A DNA stretch of 28,716 nt from an uncultured Clostridia bacterium. Its GTDB lineage: Bacteria; Bacillota; Clostridia; Christensenellales; Borkfalkiaceae. This document shows positions 22,642 through 28,716 of the stretch, piece by piece (positions within the stretch are counted from its first letter, which is position 1; every line of letters starts with the position of its first letter). Location of the stretch: the NCBI GenBank assembly GCA_934249215.1, contig CAKQKN010000094.1, positions 1 to 28,716 of the forward strand, in the 5' to 3' direction. A model generated the notes under the pieces. It ran no database searches. It was not told the origin of the DNA and was given only the letters and a program-made list of their open reading frames with translations. Made by a program: the position numbers and the translations under genes.

Positions 22642-23538
22642 TCAGATGAACGAAAGCGCGGCTTCGAGCGCGTAGACGAGGTTTGCCGCCTGCTCGAAAA
22701 TCATCGACTGCGGACAGTCCGCTGCGTCGTCGGAAATACTTTTCTTTCTTACGAGCGGGAAAGAGTGAAGAACGATCGCGTCCTTATGGGCGAAAGCGAG
22801 GTCGAGTTCGTCGAGCGCGTACTCGTCGCCGAAGTCGTTTTCGTTGACGTAGATGACGTCGGTTCCTCTGATTCCGTCCTCTTTGTCGGTGAACAGTTCG
22901 ACGTTGCAGAATTGTCTGCAATAATCGACGATTTTTTTCGACGGCAGAAGTTCTTTCGGTGAAACTATGTTGAGATTCATTCCGCATTTCGCTGCCCCGG
23001 TAAGAATCGAATTGTCCCCGCTCGAGCAGTCGCCGATAAACGTGAGTTTAAGCCCGGAAAGTTTGCCGAATTTTTCGCGTACGGTGAGAAGAGAAGAGAG
23101 TGCAAAACATGGCCCGACCTTGGCGTTGGCGTCGATGACGGGGGAGGCGGCGTAACGTTCGAGAAGTTCCGCGTCGTGGTCGAACGAGGTGTCGACGAGA
23201 AACGCCGAAATACCGTAGTCGCGGAGATTCCTTATCACGTCGCAGTCCTTGAGAGATTCTTCGATCGCCGTTCCGACGAGGGGAATTATGATCGGAAAGC
23301 CGCCGAGCGATTCGACGGCGATACGGAATGCCACCTGCGTGCGGAAATAAGAAGATTTGGAAATCATCGCGACGTATTTTCCCGCAAGGCATGAATTCTT
23401 TTCCCCGACGCGAGCTTTGAGCTTGAAGTCGCGCGTGCGGTAAATATATTCGAAAACGTCCTCGCGTGCGGCGGTCGTGAGGGAAATCAGGTTTTTGTGT
23501 CTGACGGTGCCTTTCGGCTTGTAAGCGTTGATATACAT
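22642..23538 (-). CDS. Carbamoyltransferase-fold protein with altered active-site motifs
   Basis: 298 residues from the ATG at 23538 (GGAGA upstream on the minus strand; a longer reading has no support). The overall pattern is that of aspartate/ornithine carbamoyltransferases: KNLISLTTAAREDVFEYI, LAGKYVAMISKSS, VAFRIAVESLGG, LSGLKLTFIGD and YVNENDF. The catalytic motifs differ: the carbamoyl-phosphate STRTR segment is SYFRTQ (S63-Q68), the HPxQ motif is replaced by VGPCF, and the ornithine-binding HCLP is HSFP. It is therefore unlikely to be a standard ArgF or PyrB. It may use another substrate, or bind ligand without transfer. No arginine or pyrimidine genes are adjacent. Family membership is well supported, function unknown. 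Confidence 0.75.
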   Translation of the reverse strand: MYINAYKPKGTVRHKNLISLTTAAREDVFEYIYRTRDFKLKARVGEKNSCLAGKYVAMISKSSYFRTQVAFRIAVESLGGFPIIIPLVGTAIEESLKDCDVIRNLRDYGISAFLVDTSFDHDAELLERYAASPVIDANAKVGPCFALSSLLTVREKFGKLSGLKLTFIGDCSSGDNSILTGAAKCGMNLNIVSPKELLPSKKIVDYCRQFCNVELFTDKEDGIRGTDVIYVNENDFGDEYALDELDLAFAHKDAIVLHSFPLVRKKSISDDAADCPQSMIFEQAANLVYALEAALSFI

Positions 23539-23651
23539 ACTACTCTCCGATCGGTCGGTCGTAAATTCCGCGTTTGGTTGCTCCGCTTTCCGACGCGCTG
23601 TTTTTGATTGCACGGACTTCTAAGCGGCGGACGAGCCGACTTCCGCAAACC

Positions 23652-23680
23652 ATTATATCACATTAAAGTCGTCGGTTCAA
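23652..23680 (-). promoter_or_regulatory. Promoter of the carbamoyltransferase-like / yfbR unit
   Basis: On the minus strand TTGAAC (23680-23675) and TATAAT (23657-23652) are 17 bp apart. Divergent from the hup promoter about 75 bases away. The 334-base gap 23539-23872 otherwise shows only A/T-rich sequence and leaders. Confidence 0.8.
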
Positions 23681-23756
23681 TCATATTTTTAAAAAAAGGC
23701 GAAAAATCGCGCAGAACGGGCGCAAAAAATTTTTTCCGAAAAAACGTAGAAATTTC

Positions 23757-23785
23757 TTGACAAAAAGCCGTAAATATCGTATAAG
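23757..23785 (+). promoter_or_regulatory. Promoter of hup
   Basis: TTGACA (23757-23762) and TATAAG (23780-23785), 17 bp apart. The leader to the ATG at 23873 is about 80 bases. Confidence 0.8.
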
Positions 23786-23872
23786 TATTGCATAGGCTGC
23801 GATTTAGGTCGGGCGGGTAACTTCGTCCGAGAAAGTCGCAAGCACAATATTTTGGAAAAGGCGGACATAATT

Positions 23873-24148
23873 ATGAACAAAGGCGAACTCATCAAAGCAG
23901 TTGCACAGAAAACCGGATTCACTAATAAAGACGCTACGACGGCGTTCGACGCAGTGATCGAAGCCATTACCGAAGCTCTTAAGAATGGCGAAAAGGTTCA
24001 GCTCGTAGGTTTCGGGACTTTCGAAGTAAAGGACGTTCCCGCTAAGACCGGAATCAACCCCGCTACCGGCGAAAAGGTTGAAATCGCGGCTTCGAAGAAA
24101 CCCGTTCTGAAATTCGGTAAATCCTATAAAGACGAATTCAATAAATAA
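23873..24148 (+). CDS. hup: HU-family DNA-binding protein
   Basis: Small histone-like dimer that bends DNA. 91 residues: MNKGELIKAVAQKTGFTNKDA, the dimer core with GEKVQLVGFGTFEV, the proline-tipped arm GINPATGE and the last helix KFGKSYKDEFN. The arm is usually rich in arginine (for example RxARxGRNP), but here the corresponding stretch is KDVPAKTGINP with no Arg, so DNA contacts may be weaker or different. The name hup is by family. AAGGCGG precedes the ATG; the 21-base longer reading is rejected. Own promoter and terminator. Confidence 0.95.
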   Translation: MNKGELIKAVAQKTGFTNKDATTAFDAVIEAITEALKNGEKVQLVGFGTFEVKDVPAKTGINPATGEKVEIAASKKPVLKFGKSYKDEFNK

Positions 24149-24176
24149 TTCGACTTTGCAAAACAAACCAAAATTA

Positions 24177-24202
24177 ACGGAACTGTCGGGTTCCGTTTTT
24201 TT
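24177..24202 (+). terminator. Terminator after hup
   Basis: ACGGAAC (24177-24183) pairs with GTTCCGT (24190-24196), 6-base loop, followed by a T-run to 24202. Confidence 0.9.
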
Positions 24203-24206
24203 CTTA

Positions 24207-24432
24207 GGACTTCCATTTCTTATCACTAAATACCGAAAAGGCGACTTTTTAGCCCTTTTCCGCGCGCGTTCGGGCGCAGTACCTCCAGTACAGCCCTCCC
24301 TCACGCTCGCGAAAAATCATCTAAAAATGCGCTCTTTTCGGTGCTTCGCATTTTTGCGGGAAGAACGGCTTTTTAACACTGCAATAGCAGATTTGATCCC
24401 GCAAAAATAGTTAGTGATGACGAATGGAATCC
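24207..24432. repeat. Dispersed ~226 bp element, copy B (terminal inverted repeats)
   Basis: The left end (GGACTTCCATTTCTTATCAC) and the inverted right end (GGATTCCATTCGTCATCAC) agree at about 20 of 24 aligned positions. Inside is a perfect 9-base hairpin AAAAATGCG/CGCATTTTT (24323-24355), then GCGGGAAGAACGG. The right 34 bases match copy A at 2925-3123. The element begins five bases after the T-run of the hup terminator. The interior has no credible ORF. Confidence 0.6.
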
Positions 24433-24450
24433 TTTTTTTTAATTCGCTTG

Positions 24451-24498
24451 TGTATATGCGTTGTACGGCGCGTTTCGCAAATTTGATTGTATATGCGT
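24451..24498. repeat. TGTATATGCGT direct repeat in the hup-ABC gap
   Basis: Two identical 11-base copies at 24451-24461 and 24488-24498. The rest of the gap up to the promoter at 24590 is A/T-rich with CACAAAA-type repetition near 24541-24565; nothing gene-like is seen. Confidence 0.4.
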
Positions 24499-24589
24499 GC
24501 TTTTTTGCGGCTTTTTCATTGTTTTTGTGTGTTTTGGTTTCACAAAATACACAAAAAATTCACAAAACTCATTTTCGGCGGATTTTTTC

Positions 24590-24618
24590 TTGACATGTAG
24601 TCGGCTAAGTGATAATAT
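24590..24618 (+). promoter_or_regulatory. Promoter of the membrane-ABC operon
   Basis: TTGACA (24590-24595) and TAATAT (24613-24618) with a 17 bp spacer. The leader to the ATG at 24736 is about 110 bases. Confidence 0.75.
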
Positions 24619-24735
24619 TGTGAAAAAGACTTGGCTCTGATAAACCATATTTATACGTGTTGACGCGGAAAACGAAAAAGGGGCGAAACCCGATCGACGA
24701 AGCCGAAAAGCGATTTGAGAGAAGGAAAACGAGCA

Positions 24736-26964
24736 ATGTATTACGTTTTATCGTTGATTTGCATTTTAATATTCACGGGCGCGCTTTTTTGCCTGCGAAA
24801 AAAACTGAAGGGGAACGTCAAATTCGAAAAGACGCTTGCCGTCGTTTTTGCCGCAGTCTTTGCCGCCCGTTATTATTCTTACGTCGAATATCCGATCTCT
24901 CATATATACGGGCTTTCGGGCGGAGCGGACGGTCGTTTTATGACGGCGTTGTCCTTGATTTCCGTCTGGCTGGCGGCGACTTCCTGCTGCATTCTGATGC
25001 TGAAACCCTTTTTCGGCGAAGTCGGTCAACTTAAAACTCTCGTCAAATATTTCTGCCTGCCGTCGTATGCGCTCGCGATTGCGCTCACCGATTATAACGT
25101 GCGTTTTCTGGCGGGCGGAATGCCCGACGGATTCGGTTTTACCGCCGCCGCGTATGCGATCGAAAACGCGCTTGCTTTTTCGATCTGTGCTTACGAATGG
25201 ATAAAGGAACCGCGGTTCGACAAGCCAGACCGCAGCGTTTGGACGACGCTCGCAGCCCTTCTTGCGATGATCGTATGCACGTTCCCGTCTTACGGTCTGC
25301 AAGTGCTTTTCGGCAAGGGGTCGGAGTTCGTTTTCGTGGACGAATTCACGCCGATACACAGGGCGTTTTTGTATTTTGCGTTCATTATTCCCGCGGTGAT
25401 TTACTTCGTTTTCAGAAACAAGGAATACGCGGTAAGGCGTTTCGCGATGACTTATATGTCGATCGCGCTGATGATAACTTTCTGTACGCGCTATAAATAC
25501 GACTCGTTTTTGGAGCCCTGGCGCTGGCCGCTTCACCTTTGCAACACGGCGATGTTCATCGTTCCGATATGCCTCGTATTCAACATGAAGCGGCTGTTCT
25601 ACTTCACTTATTTCATCAACGTGATGGGGGCGTTCCTCGCAATGGCGATGCCCAACTACACGATGGGGGTGGGCGGCGTAACCTTTACGGAATGGACGTT
25701 CGTCAACTTCTGGGTGAACCATTATCCTGCGTTTTTCATGCCGCTGCTGCTCGTCGCGCTCGGGATATTCGAAAAGCCGAAGATCAAGCAGTTTTACCAC
25801 TCGATGGCGTGGTTTTTCGTATATTTCGTGCTCGTTCTGATACTCAATCCGTTGTTTACGGCGATGGGGCACGAAGTTGACTTTTTCTTTCTCAACAGCG
25901 ATTTTATCGCCGACAAGCTCGGCGTTTGGGCGCAAAAGCTGTTCCAGATCACCGCGACGGTGAAAATCGGCGGAATGTCGCTCGAATTTCACCCTTTGTA
26001 TCAGTTGTTGTTCTATCTCGTATACGTTGCGATAGCGTTTGCGATCTGGTTCGTATACGAACAGTTTTTTGCTATAGCGGAGGTTCATCGCGATATGTAC
26101 GACAAAAAGAAACAGTTAAAAGCCGAAAAGATCGCGCTCAAAGCTGCGCTTAACGGGCGCGACGTCGATCAGCCCGTGAATATCGGCGCGGGCACGAGCC
26201 TCGTTCTGAAGAAGTTTTCGAAAAGATACGCGCTCGGCAAAAACTACGCCGTCAAGGACGCAGATCTGACGGTGCGCGGCGGCGAAATATTCGGTTTTCT
26301 CGGGCCGAACGGCGCGGGTAAATCGACCATTATAAAAAGTATCGTCGGCATACAACCGATCACCGAAGGCGCGATCGAAGTCTGCGGCTATGACGTGGCG
26401 ACCCAGTCGCGCAAGGCAAAAGAGCGCATCGGTTTCGTTCCCGATCACTACGCGCTGTACGAACAGCTCACGGGGCGCGAATACATCAACTATATAGCCG
26501 ACGTATTCGGCGTTTCGCGCGAGGAGAGAAACGAGAGAATAGAGCGGATGGTCAAACTTTTCGAACTCGAGGGTTCGTTCGACTGTTCGATGAAAACCTA
26601 TTCGCACGGAATGAAGCAAAAAATCACGATTATGGCGGCGCTCGTTCACGATCCGCGGCTGTGGATACTCGACGAACCGCTCACGGGGCTCGATCCGAAC
26701 AGTATTTTTCAGGTTAAAGAGTGCATGCGTCGGCACGCCGAAGCGGGCAACGTCGTGTTCTTTTCGAGCCATATAATCGACGTCGTGGAGCGTATCTGCG
26801 ACCGCATTGCGATAATCAAGAAAGGCAAGATCCTCTGCGTCCGCACGATTGCGGAAATCGAGGAAATCTGTCCGCTCGAAGAGTTCTATATGAAGATGAT
26901 AAACGACGACGAGTTTGCCGCACGCGTTATGGCGGAGAACGGCGAAGGCGGTGTCAGGAAATGA
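24736..26964 (+). CDS. YwaF-like integral membrane domain fused to an ABC ATPase
   Basis: 742 residues. The first ~460 are hydrophobic, with roughly twelve or more membrane segments; the stretch WRWPLHLCNTAMFIVPICLV and nearby NVMGAF..NY match the YwaF/TP0381 integral membrane family. From ~490 a complete ABC ATPase follows: GPNGAGKS (Walker A, 523-530), Q-loop near the YDVATQ/PDHYALY region, signature YSHGMKQ (S623), Walker B LWILDEP (D646, E647), D-loop TGLD and H-loop SSH. The ATPase is the drug/ABC-2 exporter type. The joined reading frame has no gap and starts at 24736 (GAAGGA about 10 bases upstream). It overlaps the permease gene by four bases. YwaF proteins are normally separate, so the fusion is unusual. 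Substrate unknown. Confidence 0.85.
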   Translation: MYYVLSLICILIFTGALFCLRKKLKGNVKFEKTLAVVFAAVFAARYYSYVEYPISHIYGLSGGADGRFMTALSLISVWLAATSCCILMLKPFFGEVGQLKTLVKYFCLPSYALAIALTDYNVRFLAGGMPDGFGFTAAAYAIENALAFSICAYEWIKEPRFDKPDRSVWTTLAALLAMIVCTFPSYGLQVLFGKGSEFVFVDEFTPIHRAFLYFAFIIPAVIYFVFRNKEYAVRRFAMTYMSIALMITFCTRYKYDSFLEPWRWPLHLCNTAMFIVPICLVFNMKRLFYFTYFINVMGAFLAMAMPNYTMGVGGVTFTEWTFVNFWVNHYPAFFMPLLLVALGIFEKPKIKQFYHSMAWFFVYFVLVLILNPLFTAMGHEVDFFFLNSDFIADKLGVWAQKLFQITATVKIGGMSLEFHPLYQLLFYLVYVAIAFAIWFVYEQFFAIAEVHRDMYDKKKQLKAEKIALKAALNGRDVDQPVNIGAGTSLVLKKFSKRYALGKNYAVKDADLTVRGGEIFGFLGPNGAGKSTIIKSIVGIQPITEGAIEVCGYDVATQSRKAKERIGFVPDHYALYEQLTGREYINYIADVFGVSREERNERIERMVKLFELEGSFDCSMKTYSHGMKQKITIMAALVHDPRLWILDEPLTGLDPNSIFQVKECMRRHAEAGNVVFFSSHIIDVVERICDRIAIIKKGKILCVRTIAEIEEICPLEEFYMKMINDDEFAARVMAENGEGGVRK

Positions 26965-28586
26965 AAGACCTCTTTCCGATAGTTATGATGCAGCTAAGGA
27001 ACGAGCTGGATTTCGGATTTCTCGGCACGACGAGAGGTAGGATTTCGAAAATCGTTTTCACGATTCTGAAATTTCTGATCGTCGCAGCCGTTGCGTTCGT
27101 GCTGTTCAAGGTGCTGCCGCTTCTGATATTTTTCAGCGGTTTGCCGTCGCAACTGATAATATTCATTTACGGCGCGATCTTCATAATGTCCGTGCTTTCC
27201 TGCACGTTCGGGCTGATGCGCGCGCTGTATTTTGCGGACGACAATAAGTTCCTCGTTACGTTGCCGGTGAACGCGTCCGTGCTGTTTTTGTCGAAACTCG
27301 TCGTTTATTACGTGTTCGAACTTAAACGCAGTTTTCTTCTGACCGTTCCGATTTTCGCGGCTTTCGGGCTTGCGACTTCAATGGCGTGGTACTATTTTCC
27401 GTGGCTGATTCTCGTTTTCGTCTTTTTGTCGGCGGTGCCCGTGCTTATCGGCGCGCTTCTGTCGATCCCGACGATGTTCGTTTATCGGTTCATCAAAAAA
27501 CGCCCGCCGCTGCTCGTTGCAAGTTATGCGATTCTCATCGTAGGCGTGATCGCCGCCGCGGTCGGGGTTATCAATTTGATTCCCGAAAACATTAACCTTA
27601 TCGAGCAGGGCGGAACGATCGAGAAATATATGCTCAAATTCCTTTACGGGTGCGAAGAATATCTCTTCCCCGTAAACGTGTTCGTCAAGATGACGTGCGG
27701 CAGATATTACGGGTTGCGGTATTCTCTTCTCGTTAAAGAAGTGCCGATTTATTTCGTCTGCACGCTGGGCGCGATCGCTCTTCTCGGCTCCGCCGCGTTC
27801 TTTGCTTCGGGTCCGCTGTTTTTCGGAATGATTTCCAGGACGACGGAGTTCGAAAAAGTTCCGCCCCTTCACGAACGCAAGAACGAAAAACGCTCCAAAA
27901 ACATGAGTTATCTGAACGCCGAGGTGTTTTCGCTCGTCCGTTCGAAACAGTTCGGAACGTTTTTGTCGATGTATATCATAGTCCCTGTGTCCGTGCTTCT
28001 TTTAAACAAGATATTCAAGTCGATGGATACCGACCTTACCGGCGTGTATATGGTATACGCTTTCAATCTTTTGATAATAATATTGCCGATGCTCGCCGTC
28101 GATTCGGTCGTGGCGACGCTGTATTCGAAAGACGGGCGCGCGGCTTACGTGAAAAAGACTTTCCCGGACTCCGCGTGGGTGCCGCTTCTTGCGAAACTCG
28201 TTCCCGTGTTCGTGCTTTCGGCGATTTCGATCGTGACGAGCGCGCTCATTTTCGCAAGGTTCGTCGAGCTTTCCGCGTTGCAGTCGATTCTTCTTTGTCT
28301 GTCGCTCGTCGGAATGCAGTGGGGACACGTGTTCCTCAGCGGGACGTATGATCTTATGGATCCGAAAAACGAACAATATGCGACGGCGGGTCGCACTTCC
28401 GACAACCCAAACGAGACAAGGGCGACCATATCGGCGTTCGTCGTTTCGTTCGTTTACGCGCTGTTCGCGTTTATTCTCTTTCCCGAGGACGTCATGATCG
28501 CTTGCGTGAAACTGTGCATTATCGGCGTGGCGTTCTGCGCGATACTCGGGTATATGTACTTCCAGAAAATAAGGATTTACTATTGA
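26961..28586 (+). CDS. ABC-2-type exporter permease
   Basis: 541 residues with about twelve hydrophobic segments (ILKFLIVAAVAFVLFKVLPLLIFF, LITFLYGAIFIMSV-like, FLSAVPVLIGALLSIP, YAILIVGVIAAAVGV and others) and a charged cytoplasmic loop ERKNEKRSKN near residue 310. It starts at the ATG that overlaps the preceding stop (ATGA), so it is coupled to the ATPase fusion and is presumably its membrane partner. It resembles the large putative ABC exporter permeases of Bacillota. Substrate cannot be read from the sequence. Longer readings from 26721 run inside the ATPase gene. Confidence 0.85.
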   Translation: MKDLFPIVMMQLRNELDFGFLGTTRGRISKIVFTILKFLIVAAVAFVLFKVLPLLIFFSGLPSQLIIFIYGAIFIMSVLSCTFGLMRALYFADDNKFLVTLPVNASVLFLSKLVVYYVFELKRSFLLTVPIFAAFGLATSMAWYYFPWLILVFVFLSAVPVLIGALLSIPTMFVYRFIKKRPPLLVASYAILIVGVIAAAVGVINLIPENINLIEQGGTIEKYMLKFLYGCEEYLFPVNVFVKMTCGRYYGLRYSLLVKEVPIYFVCTLGAIALLGSAAFFASGPLFFGMISRTTEFEKVPPLHERKNEKRSKNMSYLNAEVFSLVRSKQFGTFLSMYIIVPVSVLLLNKIFKSMDTDLTGVYMVYAFNLLIIILPMLAVDSVVATLYSKDGRAAYVKKTFPDSAWVPLLAKLVPVFVLSAISIVTSALIFARFVELSALQSILLCLSLVGMQWGHVFLSGTYDLMDPKNEQYATAGRTSDNPNETRATISAFVVSFVYALFAFILFPEDVMIACVKLCIIGVAFCAILGYMYFQKIRIYY

Positions 28587-28628
28587 TTTCATCTTTTCGA
28601 CAAAGGATTAAGGAGGCGTAATCTTAAA

Positions 28629-28716
28629 ATGAAAAAATCGGTCGTGCTGACGCTGATTGCCGTCTACGTGCTGTCGGTCTGTATCGTCGGTTACTTCGGA
28701 TTGCACGTCAGGATAT
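28629..28716 (+). CDS. Start of a membrane-anchored protein (cut by window end)
   Basis: Twenty-nine codons are visible: two lysines, then a hydrophobic segment (VVLTLIAVYVLSVCIVGYFG) that is a signal anchor or uncleaved signal peptide. AAGGAGG (28610-28616) lies 12 bases before the ATG. It follows the permease by 42 bases, so it is probably the next gene of the same operon. Function cannot be judged. Confidence 0.75.
   Translation, partial: MKKSVVLTLIAVYVLSVCIVGYFGLHVRI

Noticed and set aside
22642..23538. Ornithine or aspartate carbamoyltransferase (argF/pyrB) label
   Set aside because: Catalytic motifs for carbamoyl phosphate and ornithine are not conserved, so the standard symbol would mislead.
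24766..26088. Minus-strand open frame of 440 codons opposite the YwaF-like region
   Set aside because: Arg/His/Glu-rich antisense of membrane codons with no start signals.

Overview
The window looks like a chromosomal segment of an uncultured Clostridia-like Bacillota. The evidence is the infB-rbfA-DHH-truB-ribF order, AAGGAGG-type ribosome binding sites, sigma-A-like promoters with 17-18 bp spacers, and many T-tailed hairpin terminators. No taxon closer than that can be fixed from the sequence. There are no tRNA or rRNA genes, CRISPR arrays, prophage genes or intact transposases. The only insertion-sequence trace is a terminal fragment of IS3 type.

Layout. (1) 34-7087, plus strand: translation and RNA/cofactor operon with infB, rbfA, a DHH phosphoesterase (nrnA-like), truB, ribF and an endonuclease IV-like TIM barrel gene. 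Most joints overlap or nearly touch. The exception is infB/rbfA, where a ~200 bp repeat carrying a terminator-like hairpin has been inserted. (2) 7220-10999, plus: single genes, several with their own promoter: a 60-residue unknown protein, an HSL-type alpha/beta hydrolase, a GNAT acetyltransferase, and a TIR-domain protein with a methyltransferase-like C-terminal half. (3) 11059-11760: a gene-free island of several dispersed repeat families plus the IS3-like end. (4) 11788-15789: operon of an OYE/2,4-dienoyl-CoA-reductase-type flavoenzyme and the large and small subunits of an aconitase X dehydratase, which suggests a dehydrate-then-reduce pathway on an unknown hydroxy acid. (5) 15936-18069: acpP and an M3 oligopeptidase. 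(6) 18284-19957, minus: a two-bundle ferritin-like protein and a small membrane-associated protein. (7) 20226-21614, plus: BrnQ branched-chain amino acid carrier. (8) 21984-23538, minus: a YfbR-type nucleotidase and a carbamoyltransferase homologue with altered active-site motifs, sharing a promoter divergent from hup. (9) 23873-28716, plus: HU protein, a second copy of the ~200 bp repeat, then a YwaF-like membrane domain fused to an ABC ATPase, its permease, and the start of a further membrane-anchored protein.

The most unusual signal is not a gene. A short stem-loop with the near-invariant core ATAAGTCGATTAT occurs seven times between genes, usually with an A-run before it and a T-run after it. 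Where the arms change, they often still pair. An exact 15-base reverse-strand match lies inside ribF. Some copies sit beside a second repeat ending in TCGGGATGACGGG, forming a composite. A separate family with imperfect terminal inverted repeats occurs twice, inside the infB operon and after hup. These look like non-autonomous dispersed elements, and at least the short hairpin may act as a bidirectional terminator or RNA-processing signal.
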